A program made the position numbers and the translations under genes. Under the pieces are notes generated by a model. That model saw only the letters and a list, made by a program, of their open reading frames with translations, searched no databases and was not told the origin of the DNA. This document shows positions 25,665 through 33,161 of a DNA stretch of 64,000 nt, piece after piece. Within the stretch, counting starts at the first letter, position 1; every line of letters starts with the position of its first letter. The stretch is from the NCBI RefSeq assembly GCF_014656295.1, contig NZ_BNCD01000004.1:62001-126000 (forward strand), read 5' to 3'. The stretch comes from Streptomyces sulfonofaciens (GTDB lineage: Bacteria; Actinomycetota; Actinomycetes; Streptomycetales; Streptomycetaceae).

Positions 25665-26588
25665 TCAGCGCCGGTAGGGGTCGCCGTCCGGCAGCCAGGC
25701 GCCCGGGCCGTGGATGCCGAGGTCGCCCACGCCGTCGCAGAGGGCGTCGACGACGGCGAGGACCGCGGAGCGGACCTCGCCGCGCCGCCGCACCAGGGAC
25801 CAGGTCCAGTAGATCTCCGGTGCCACGACCGGGCGTCGGACCAGGTCGGGCGGGAGCGCGGCGGTCTGGCCCTTGGGGGAGTTGACGACCGGACGTCCGC
25901 AGCGGCGGACGTGGTCGAAGAACGCGGGGCCGGTGACGCCGCCGTCCGAGACGCGGATCGCACGGGCCCCCGTGTCGTGGGCCAGTTGCTCGGCGTAGGC
26001 GTTCCAGGACGACCAGGAGGCGGTGTCGTCGTCGAGGAGGACGGCGGTGTCCCGGGCGGCCACGTCGCCGGTGCCGCCGGCGGGAGCGAGGGCGTGCAGC
26101 CGGTCGGCGCCGATGAGCCGGGCGCGCAGGCCGTGCCGTTCCAGGTCCTTCGACCGCACCCAGCACACGGCGAGGTCCAGGCTGCCGTCGGCGACCCGGG
26201 CGGCCTGGACGTGCGAGGGGGCGATCCACGTGTCGACGTGGAGCCGGGCCACCGCGGAGGCGCGGACGGCCAGGTCGGCAGGGAGCCAGTTGACGCAGCC
26301 GAGGCGTACCGGCTCAGAGCCGGACAGCCGGCGGGCGCGGTTCTGGAGGTCCTCGGCCCCCTCCAGCAGGGCGTGTGCGTGCGGGAGCAGGGCGGAACCG
26401 GCCGAGGTGAGGGACACCGAGCGGCGGTCGCGGTCGAACAGCCGCACGCCGAGGTCGCCTTCGAGCGCCTTGATCTGCTGGGACAGCGACGGGCCCGCGA
26501 TCAGGAGCCGCCGTGCGGCCCGGCCGAAGTGCAGCTCCTCGGCGACCGCTACGAAGTACCGCAGTTGGCGCAGCTCCACGCCCGTCAT
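25665..26588 (-). CDS. LysR-family transcriptional regulator
   Basis: 307 residues from ATG 26588. The N-terminal winged helix is typical (LRQLRYFVAVAEELHFGRAA, GPSLSQQIKALE, LFDRDRRSVSLTSAG) and is followed by a substrate-binding domain. It is divergent from the MFS transporter at 27013, the usual layout for a LysR regulator and its target. The effector is not visible. It is followed by the broken S9 peptidase on the same strand, 180 bases on. Confidence 0.92.
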   Translation of the reverse strand: MTGVELRQLRYFVAVAEELHFGRAARRLLIAGPSLSQQIKALEGDLGVRLFDRDRRSVSLTSAGSALLPHAHALLEGAEDLQNRARRLSGSEPVRLGCVNWLPADLAVRASAVARLHVDTWIAPSHVQAARVADGSLDLAVCWVRSKDLERHGLRARLIGADRLHALAPAGGTGDVAARDTAVLLDDDTASWSSWNAYAEQLAHDTGARAIRVSDGGVTGPAFFDHVRRCGRPVVNSPKGQTAALPPDLVRRPVVAPEIYWTWSLVRRRGEVRSAVLAVVDALCDGVGDLGIHGPGAWLPDGDPYRR

Positions 26589-27012
26589 GGTACGTCCGGT
26601 GGGAGGCTGCGCCTATCAGCAGGGAGGGCGCAGGTCGTGGCGTCCCGCCCGGTCGCGGGAGGAGGATGAGCGCAGGACGGCACGCCGTCGTGCGAGCGCA
26701 CCGCGGCTCCGCGGGGCCCCGGCAGCCGGCACGGGACGGCGGGCGGTGGCCCGCCGGCCGGTGGCCCGGTGGGCCCGCGGACGGTCGCGATCCGGCTCGT
26801 GCGCGGCCCTGCGGTGCCGGTCGGATCCCTGGCGCCGGTCGGGACCCGGTGGCCCGCGGCCGGGCAGTTGCCGCCTTCGGCGTCCTCGGTGCCGTCGGCG
26901 CTCGCGGCGGACCGGCGGTCCGGGCGGCCCCGGAGCCGCCGACGGGACGCCGCCCCACCGGTACGAGCACGCGCCACCTCTCGACCCGACACGCCCCCGC
27001 AAGGAACTCGCC
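26589..27012. other. 424-bp divergent region between LysR and MFS genes
   Basis: No gene is supported. No clear T-N11-A LysR box or strong palindrome was found by eye; the promoter(s) of both genes should lie here. The MFS gene has AAGGA eight bases before its ATG. Confidence 0.4.
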
Positions 27013-28359
27013 ATGACCGCACGCCCCCCGCACGCCCCCTCGGCCCGCGCAGACACCCCGGCCCCCTCGCCCTGGGGCCATGTCGTCCGGGGCGCCGCCG
27101 CACTGGCCGCGGGCATGGGGGTCGGCCGCTTCGTCTACACGCCCATCCTTCCGCTGATGCACGCCCAGGCGGGACTGTCCGCGGGCGCCGGCGCGAACCT
27201 GGCCACGGCCAACTACGTCGGCTATCTCGCCGGCGCGCTCGCGGGCACGCTGGCCCCCGCGCTGGTCCGCTCCTCCGCGCTCCTGCGCGTCTGCCTGCTG
27301 GTACTGACCGCCAGCCTGGCCCTGATGCCGGGCACCCACAGCACGGCGGTCTGGATCGTGCTGCGGCTGCTCGCCGGGGCGGCCAGTGCCCTGATCTTCG
27401 TCATCGCGGTCAGCTCCCTCCTCAGCCACCTGCGTGAGCACCCCGCTCACCTGCCCGGCTGGGCGTTCGGTGGAGTCGGTGCCGGGATCGCGCTGTCCGG
27501 CCTGCTCGTCCTCGCACTGCGCTCGGCCGCCGACTGGCGGGCCGCCTGGTGGGCTTCGGCCGCACTCGCCGCCCTCCTCGCCGCCGCCGCGTGGCACCTG
27601 CGCCCCGAGGCGTCCGGCACGGCAGGCCCGCACTCCGGCAGCGCGGCGGCCGGCGCGAGGGCGCCGCGCACGCACCGCTGGTTCACCGCCCTGTTCGTGT
27701 CCTACACGCTGGAGGGAGTCGGCTACATCGTCGCCGGCACCTTCCTGGTCGCCGCGATCGAGCAGGGTTCCCCGGGGCGGCTCGGCAGCGGAGCCTGGGT
27801 GCTGGTGGGCCTCGCGGCCGTGCCGTCCTCGGCCCTGTGGGCCTGGCTCGGGCGCCGCCGGTCCCGCCCCGACCTGCTCCTTGCGGCACTCGTCATCCAG
27901 GCCGCGGGCATCGCGCTGCCCGCCCTGGTCGGCGGAGTGGCGGCCGCCCTGCTCTCCGCCGCACTGTTCGGCGCGACGTTCATCGGCGTCAGTACGCTCG
28001 CCCTCGCCACGGGGGCCCACCTGCGGTTCAAGCGCTCGGTCGCCCTGCTGACCGCCGGGTACTCCGTCGGGCAGATCCTCGGTCCCCTGGCCGTCGCGCC
28101 GCTGCTCGGGCACGGCTACCACCAGGCGCTGGCCCTCGCCGCCGCCGTGGTCCTCGCGGCCGCCGCGGCCGCCGCGGTGCTGCGCGTCGGTTTCCCGCAC
28201 CACATGGCGGCGCCGCGGCACACCACCCCGCTGCGGCGGACCGCGACGGTCCCCGGCCCGGTGCCCCCGGGCCCCACGCCCCCCGCCGCGGCGCACCCTG
28301 CCCCGGCGGATCCCGGCCCGGCGGACTCCGACCCTGCCCCGGACGGCAGGGGCGCCTGA
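27013..28359 (+). CDS. MFS transporter, YbfB/YjiJ type
   Basis: 448 residues from ATG 27013. Twelve hydrophobic segments can be placed between residues about 25 and 395, and the first helix has GMGVGRFVYTPILP, the signature of the YbfB/YjiJ branch. The last 50 residues are Pro/Ala-rich and probably disordered in the cytoplasm. Members of this group are putative exporters or sugar/organic-acid carriers; the substrate is unknown. It is divergent from the LysR gene and is probably its target. Confidence 0.88.
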   Translation: MTARPPHAPSARADTPAPSPWGHVVRGAAALAAGMGVGRFVYTPILPLMHAQAGLSAGAGANLATANYVGYLAGALAGTLAPALVRSSALLRVCLLVLTASLALMPGTHSTAVWIVLRLLAGAASALIFVIAVSSLLSHLREHPAHLPGWAFGGVGAGIALSGLLVLALRSAADWRAAWWASAALAALLAAAAWHLRPEASGTAGPHSGSAAAGARAPRTHRWFTALFVSYTLEGVGYIVAGTFLVAAIEQGSPGRLGSGAWVLVGLAAVPSSALWAWLGRRRSRPDLLLAALVIQAAGIALPALVGGVAAALLSAALFGATFIGVSTLALATGAHLRFKRSVALLTAGYSVGQILGPLAVAPLLGHGYHQALALAAAVVLAAAAAAAVLRVGFPHHMAAPRHTTPLRRTATVPGPVPPGPTPPAAAHPAPADPGPADSDPAPDGRGA

Positions 28360-28512
28360 CGGAGGGAGCCGCACCCGGCCGCCGCACCCGGCCCACCGTG
28401 GGCGGCCCGTGCCCAAGCACGTGCCGTACGGACGCCACCGGGACGCACCTCCCGCAACGCCGCACCCCGGCAAGGGGGCACGCCGGCGGGGACGCACCCC
28501 GGCGGGGACCGG

Positions 28513-29160
28513 CTACCGCCGCCCGCCGTCCGCCACCTTCTCGTACTGGAGGGACAGCCCGTCGAGCAGGGCGTCGAGGCCGGTCTCGAAGGCACGCTCG
28601 TCGATCTTCTGCCGGCGCTCGGCGAGCAGATGGGCCTGGCCGAGGTGCGGGTAGTCGGCCGGGTCGTACGCGGCGGCGTCGTCGACGAAGCCCCGCGCGA
28701 ACGACCCGATGGCGGAGCCCATCACGAAGTAACGCATCAGGGCACCGATGGAGGTGGCGTGCGCGGGCGGCCAGCCCGCGTCCACCATCGCCCCGAAGAC
28801 CGCGTCCGCGAGCCGGAGGCCGGCCGGGCGGCGGCCGGGCCCCGAGGCCAGCAGCGGGACGATGTGCGGGTGCTCGCTGAGGGCGGCGCGGTAGGAGACC
28901 GCCCAGTCGCGCAGCGCGTCCCGCCAGTTGCGCCCGTCCTCGAACATCGACAGGTCGACCTGGGCGCTCACCGAGTCCGCGACCGCCTCCAGGATCTGGT
29001 CCTTGGTGCGGAAGTGGTTGTAGAGCGAGGGCCCGCTGACGCCCAGTTCGGCGGCCAGCCGGCGGGTCGAGACCGCTGCGAGCCCTTCCGCGTCCACCAG
29101 CGCGCGGGCCGTGGCGACGATGCGGTCGGTGCTCAGGAGGGGCTTGCGCGGTCGGGCCAT
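28513..29160 (-). CDS. TetR-family repressor of the adjacent acyl-CoA dehydrogenase
   Basis: 215 residues from ATG 29160 (ATG 29169 adds three residues; neither has a clear ribosome binding site). The helix-turn-helix reads RIVATARALVDAEGLAAVST and LAAELGVSGPSLYNHFRTKDQI. The C-terminal domain resembles the TetR_C groups that bind acyl-CoA-like ligands. It is divergent from the acyl-CoA dehydrogenase at 29235 with a palindrome TAGCAGTGCTA between them, which suggests repression of both genes and relief by a fatty-acyl ligand. Confidence 0.88.
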   Translation of the reverse strand: MARPRKPLLSTDRIVATARALVDAEGLAAVSTRRLAAELGVSGPSLYNHFRTKDQILEAVADSVSAQVDLSMFEDGRNWRDALRDWAVSYRAALSEHPHIVPLLASGPGRRPAGLRLADAVFGAMVDAGWPPAHATSIGALMRYFVMGSAIGSFARGFVDDAAAYDPADYPHLGQAHLLAERRQKIDERAFETGLDALLDGLSLQYEKVADGGRR

Positions 29161-29191
29161 GCGGCACATAGTAGGGCTGCCGACAACAAAC

Positions 29192-29202
29192 TAGCAGTGC
29201 TA
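29192..29202. promoter_or_regulatory. TetR operator between repressor and acyl-CoA dehydrogenase
   Basis: TAGCA-G-TGCTA is a perfect 11-base palindrome inside an AT-rich patch (ACAAACTAGCAGTGCTAATT). It lies 32 bases from both start codons (29160 and 29235), so bound repressor would cover both promoters. Confidence 0.65.
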
Positions 29203-29234
29203 ATTAAACCCCCCGCGCCGAGGAGTGCCGTGCA

Positions 29235-30386
29235 GTGAACCTGGAACTCAGCGAGGAGCAGCATGCCGTGAGGCAGCTCGCGAAGGACTTCGTGGCCCGC
29301 GAGGTCACTCCGCACGCCACCGCCTGGGACCGCGCCGAGGCCGTGGACAGGTCGGTGGTGGGCAAGCTCGGCGAGGTCGGCTTCCTGGGCCTGACCCTGG
29401 ACGAGGCGTACGGCGGCTCGGGCGGTGACCACCTTTCGTACTGCCTGGTCACGGAGGAGCTGGGGCGCGGGGACTCCTCGGTGCGCGGCATCGTCTCCGT
29501 CTCGCTCGGCCTCGTCGCCAAGAGCATCGGGCAGTGGGGGAGCGAGGAGCAGAAGCAGCGGTGGCTGCCGGGGCTGACCTCCGGCTCGCTGGTCGGCTGC
29601 TTCGGCCTCACCGAGCCGGGCACCGGCTCCGACGCGGGGAACCTCGCCACGCGTGCGGTGCGCGACGGCGGCGACTACCGGATCACCGGCACCAAGATGT
29701 TCATCACCAACGGCACCTGGGCCGATGTGGTGCTGCTGTTCGCGCGGACCGGTGACGCGCCGGGGCACAAGGGCGTCTCGGCGTTCCTCGTTCCCGCCGA
29801 CAGCCCGGGCCTCGCCCGCCGGCCGATCCACGGCAAGCTCGGCCTGCGCGGCCAGGCCACCGCCGAACTCGTCCTCGACGACGTCCGCGTGCCCGCGTCC
29901 GCGATGCTCGCTCCCGAGGGCCGGGGCTTCGCGGTCGCCATGTCCGCGCTGGCCAAGGGCCGGATGTCGGTGGCCGCGGGCTGTGTCGGCATCGCGCAGG
30001 CGGCCCTGGACGCCGCCGTCGGCTACGCCACCCAGCGCGAGCAGTTCGGCGGGGTCATCGCCCGGCACCAGCTCGTCCAGGAGCTGATCAGCGACATCTC
30101 GGTGGACGTCGACGCCGCCCGGCTGCTGACCTGGCGTGTCGCCGACCTGATCGACCGCGGCGAGCCCTTCGCCACCGAGTCCTCCAAGGCCAAGCTCTTC
30201 GCCTCGGAGGCGGCCGTGCGCGCCGCCAACAACGCCCTCCAGGTCTTCGGCGGCTACGGCTACATCGATGAGTACCCGGTCGGCAAACTGCTCCGCGACG
30301 CCCGTGTCATGACCCTGTACGAGGGCACCAGCCAGATACAGAAACTGGTGATCGGCCGCGCCCTCACCGGAGTCTCCGCGTTCTGA
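29235..30386 (+). CDS. Acyl-CoA dehydrogenase
   Basis: 383 residues from GTG 29235, with GAGGAG upstream. The three-domain layout is complete: N-terminal helices, FAD/acyl-binding stretch CFGLTEPGTGSDAGN and KMFITNGTWAD, and C-terminal helices with GGYGYIDEYPVGKLLRDAR. The catalytic Glu is in MTLYEGTSQIQ. It oxidises an acyl-CoA to the 2-enoyl-CoA and passes electrons to ETF. It is likely controlled by the divergent TetR gene. The chain length preferred is unknown; short-chain or branched acyl-CoA is likely from the overall motif pattern. Confidence 0.93.
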   Translation: MNLELSEEQHAVRQLAKDFVAREVTPHATAWDRAEAVDRSVVGKLGEVGFLGLTLDEAYGGSGGDHLSYCLVTEELGRGDSSVRGIVSVSLGLVAKSIGQWGSEEQKQRWLPGLTSGSLVGCFGLTEPGTGSDAGNLATRAVRDGGDYRITGTKMFITNGTWADVVLLFARTGDAPGHKGVSAFLVPADSPGLARRPIHGKLGLRGQATAELVLDDVRVPASAMLAPEGRGFAVAMSALAKGRMSVAAGCVGIAQAALDAAVGYATQREQFGGVIARHQLVQELISDISVDVDAARLLTWRVADLIDRGEPFATESSKAKLFASEAAVRAANNALQVFGGYGYIDEYPVGKLLRDARVMTLYEGTSQIQKLVIGRALTGVSAF

Positions 30387-30480
30387 GGAGCACGACGGCG
30401 CCGCCCGCGGGCGGCGGCGGGCCGCTCGGGCGTGGCCCCGGCGCCCCCGCCGGGGCCGCCGCACCCGGGCCGTGGACCAT

Positions 30481-30496
30481 CTAAGCGCTCGCTCAG
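30481..30496 (+). promoter_or_regulatory. TetR operator, copy 1 (upstream of TetR gene)
   Basis: CTAAGCGCTCGCTCAG, an inverted repeat with six-base arms CTAAGC and GCTCAG (one mismatch) and a four-base centre, 42 bases before the ATG of the TetR gene. The same sequence with one change occurs at 31737-31752 upstream of the MaoC hydratase gene. Confidence 0.8.
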
Positions 30497-30538
30497 CCTT
30501 CCGGTATCGTGTGCGTCCTGCCACGGGAAGGGGCTGCG

Positions 30539-31165
30539 ATGGGCGCGGTGGAGCGGACGGCCGGCGACGAGGGCGGGCCGTGGGCGGAGGTCGGCCCCGA
30601 CGCGGCCCGGCGACTGCTGATCGCCGCCGTCGACGCCTTCGCCGAGCGCGGCTACCACGCGACGACCACCCGCGACATCGCCGGCCGGGCCGGTATGAGT
30701 CCGGCCGCGCTCTACATCCACTACAGGACCAAGGAGGAGCTGCTCCACCGCATCAGCAGGATCGGCCACGAGAAGGCCCTGGAGATCCTGCGGGCCGCCG
30801 CCGACCGCCCGGGCAGCGCGGCCGAGCGGCTCGCCGACGCCGTCCGCTCCTTCGTGCGCTGGCACGCGGCGCAGACCACCACCGCACGCGTGGTGCAGTA
30901 CGAGCTCGACGCGCTGGGCGGCGAGGCGCGCGCCGAGATCATGGCGCTGCGCCGCAGGACCGACGCCGTGATCCGCGACCTCATCGAGGACGGCGCCCGG
31001 GGCGGGGAGTTCGACGTGCACGACGTCGAGGGCACCACGCTCGCGGTGCTCTCGCTCTGTGTCGACGTCGCCCGCTGGTTCAACGCCGCGGGCCGCCGGA
31101 CACCCGACGAGGTCGGCGCGCTCTACGCCGACCTCGTGCTGCGGATGGTGGGGGCCAAGGGGTAG
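30539..31165 (+). CDS. TetR-family repressor controlling the MaoC hydratase
   Basis: 208 residues from ATG 30539, with AAGGGG six bases upstream. Helix-turn-helix: AVDAFAERGYHATTTRDIAG and GMSPAALYIHYRTKEELL. The C-terminal domain (SLCVDVARWFNAAGRRTPDE) is common in TetR regulators of fatty-acid and cholesterol-type catabolism. Identical 16-base sites occur in front of this gene and the convergent MaoC gene, so it very probably represses both. It converges on the MaoC gene with a strong hairpin between. Confidence 0.9.
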   Translation: MGAVERTAGDEGGPWAEVGPDAARRLLIAAVDAFAERGYHATTTRDIAGRAGMSPAALYIHYRTKEELLHRISRIGHEKALEILRAAADRPGSAAERLADAVRSFVRWHAAQTTTARVVQYELDALGGEARAEIMALRRRTDAVIRDLIEDGARGGEFDVHDVEGTTLAVLSLCVDVARWFNAAGRRTPDEVGALYADLVLRMVGAKG

Positions 31166-31203
31166 CGCCCGCCCGCGGCCCCCGGCACGCGAGGGCGCCC
31201 CGC

Positions 31204-31225
31204 CCCGGACGTCCCGGCGTCCGGG
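31204..31225. terminator. Bidirectional terminator between TetR and MaoC genes
   Basis: CCCGGACG-TCCCGG-CGTCCGGG, a perfect 8-bp stem with six-base loop, midway between the convergent stops at 31165 and 31236. Confidence 0.7.
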
Positions 31226-31235
31226 CCGCCGGCCC

Positions 31236-31697
31236 TCAGAAGTGGTAGCGCGACACCGACTCCGCCACGCATACCGGCTTGTCCTGTCCTTCCCGCTCCA
31301 CCGTCACGAGCGCGGTCACCTGCACGCCGCCGCCCGCGTCCGCGACCTCCTTGAGCACCGCCGTGCCGCGCACGCGCGAGCCCACCGGGACGGGGGCGGG
31401 GAAGCGGACCTTGTTCGTGCCGTAGTTGATGCCCATGGTCACGCCCTGCACCGCCATGATCTGCGGCACGAGCACCGGCAGCAGGGACAGCGTCAGATAG
31501 CCGTGCGCGATGGTGGTGCCGAACGGGCCCGCGGCGGCCTTCTCCGGGTCGACGTGGATCCACTGGTGGTCGCCCGTCGCCTCCGCGAACAGGTCGATCC
31601 GCTTCTGGTCGATCTCCAGCCAGTCGCTGTGCCCCAACTGCTCGCCGACCGCGGCCCGCAGCTCGTCGGGGGAAGTGAAGATCCTCGGCTCTGCCAT
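31236..31697 (-). CDS. MaoC-type (R)-specific enoyl-CoA hydratase
   Basis: 153 residues from ATG 31697. One hot-dog domain with the hydratase 2 motif: DHQWIHVD (Asp about 43, His about 48) and GPFGTTIAHGYLTLSLLP. These proteins add water to 2-enoyl-CoA to give (R)-3-hydroxyacyl-CoA. The operator copy at 31737 lies 40 bases upstream, so expression should follow the TetR protein encoded next door. No thiolase or 3-hydroxyacyl-CoA dehydrogenase is adjacent. Confidence 0.92.
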   Translation of the reverse strand: MAEPRIFTSPDELRAAVGEQLGHSDWLEIDQKRIDLFAEATGDHQWIHVDPEKAAAGPFGTTIAHGYLTLSLLPVLVPQIMAVQGVTMGINYGTNKVRFPAPVPVGSRVRGTAVLKEVADAGGGVQVTALVTVEREGQDKPVCVAESVSRYHF

Positions 31698-31736
31698 GTT
31701 CCCTGGCCTCCCGGCACCGTTCAGTCCAGCACTTGC

Positions 31737-31752
31737 CTAAGCGCTTGCTCAG
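31737..31752 (-). promoter_or_regulatory. TetR operator, copy 2 (upstream of MaoC gene)
   Basis: CTAAGCGCTTGCTCAG differs from the site at 30481-30496 by one base. Upstream of a divergently regulated gene, it supports a two-gene regulon. Confidence 0.8.
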
Positions 31753-32307
31753 CATGCTGGGGCGGCGGAAGGATGTCAACGCGGGCCGCCGGGCGGGCGT
31801 CGGCGGGGTCCCCGGAGTGCCGAAGGCCCCCGAGGAAGGTTCCGTGGACGCATCGGCGGGCGGTTCTTCGCGCGTAGCGGCGCGGACGTGCCGGACTTGG
31901 ACGACGCCTCCGGCGGGCGCGGGTCCGGGTCCGCGTCCCGGCTCGTGGCCGGGAAGGGACCGGGAAGCGAGGAAGGCCAGGGCGGGTGGGCCCCGTTCCT
32001 CGTGCCACCGGTACGCGCCGGCGGCCCCCACCGGTACGGGCCGGCGGTCCCACCGTCGCGCCGGTGACCGTGCGGCCCTGGGCGATCGGACCGGCCCCGG
32101 GTGGCCCGCAGCACAGGCGGGCCGGGACCGCGGCCCTGCCGGATGTCGCGGGTCGCCAACCGCGCAGGACACGATCGGGCCGGACGCGCCGGGCGTCGTT
32201 CCGGGACCCGCGGGATCGGCCGGGCAGCTCGGGTGCCGGGCCGGGCGGGTCCTGGGATCGGGGGTCTGTGATCGGGGTCTGTGGTATGGGGTCTGGGGGT
32301 CAGGGGG
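31753..32307. other. About 550-bp intergenic region with G-quadruplex-like end
   Basis: No gene with a start and ribosome binding site was seen. From 32260 to 32307 five runs of four or five Gs occur on the plus strand (32260-32264, 32274-32277, 32288-32291, 32295-32299, 32303-32307), the last three with three-base loops, next to the stop of the gene at 32308. The rest is simple GC-rich spacer. Confidence 0.6.
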
Positions 32308-32910
32308 TCAGGCCGAGACCAGCAGACGTGTCCTCCGGGCCTCCGCGAGCGCCCTCTGGGTCAGGACCGGCCGCGGCACCACGATGCCGCAGTGGGTGCA
32401 GACCGGACCCGAGGAGGGTTCGTGCGCGAGCCCGTGTTTCCAGGTCAGACGGGTGTCCTCGCACACCGGGCAGGCTGCGCCCGGCTTGCGTTCCAGTCCC
32501 GCTATCAACCGCCGCAGCACCTCGGCCAGCGGCTCGTGGGGGTGCACCCCGGGGTCGTCGCACCAGGCCACTCCGCAACCGCCCCAGGTGAGCCGGTGCC
32601 AGTCGTCGATGCTGCCCGGGCTGCGCAGCCCGTCGTGCTTCTCCCGCTTGCGGCGCTCGGCGAACTTGGCCTCGTAGGCCAGCCACACCGCACGCGCCTC
32701 CTCCAACTCGTCGAGCGCGGCCACCAGACTGGCCGGATCGGGGGACCTGTCCTCAGGGTCCATGCCCGTGCGGGAGCAGAGGTGGTCCCATGTCGCCCGA
32801 TGCCCGTAGGGGGCGAATCTCTCCAGGCACTTCCGTAGGGAGTACCGCCGCAGCGCCATGTCGCACTGCGGGTCGCGCACCTGTCTCGCGAGACTCCGGA
32901 AACCGGCCAT
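32308..32910 (-). CDS. Conserved-looking protein with C-terminal zinc ribbon
   Basis: 200 residues from ATG 32910, with GGAGG ten bases upstream. The N-terminal half is helical and charged (YSLRKCLERFAPYGHRATWDHLC, ALDELEEARAVWLAYEAKF). The C-terminal half has two CxxC pairs, CPVCEDTRL and VCTHCGIV, about 30 residues apart, a zinc ribbon. There is no catalytic motif. A nucleic-acid binding role is possible but not shown. It is a single gene with a G-rich element just after its stop. Confidence 0.75.
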   Translation of the reverse strand: MAGFRSLARQVRDPQCDMALRRYSLRKCLERFAPYGHRATWDHLCSRTGMDPEDRSPDPASLVAALDELEEARAVWLAYEAKFAERRKREKHDGLRSPGSIDDWHRLTWGGCGVAWCDDPGVHPHEPLAEVLRRLIAGLERKPGAACPVCEDTRLTWKHGLAHEPSSGPVCTHCGIVVPRPVLTQRALAEARRTRLLVSA

Positions 32911-33161
32911 CGCCCTGCACCTCCGTCACACCTGCACTTGTGTTCCACGGCGACGCCCGACGTGCCGACCAGTCGAACGCCGTCGAATAGACGTATCGCG
33001 ACGCGTATCGGCTCCCTCCGGTTTCCCGGTGGTCACCGCACCGCGCCGCGGCGCCCGCCGCCGGCACCGCGGGGATGGCGAAAACGTGACGTGTGCTCAT
33101 CTTCACCACCCTGGATACCACCGGTAACCTTCCGGCTCACCATCGTCGGGAGGAGCCGCAC

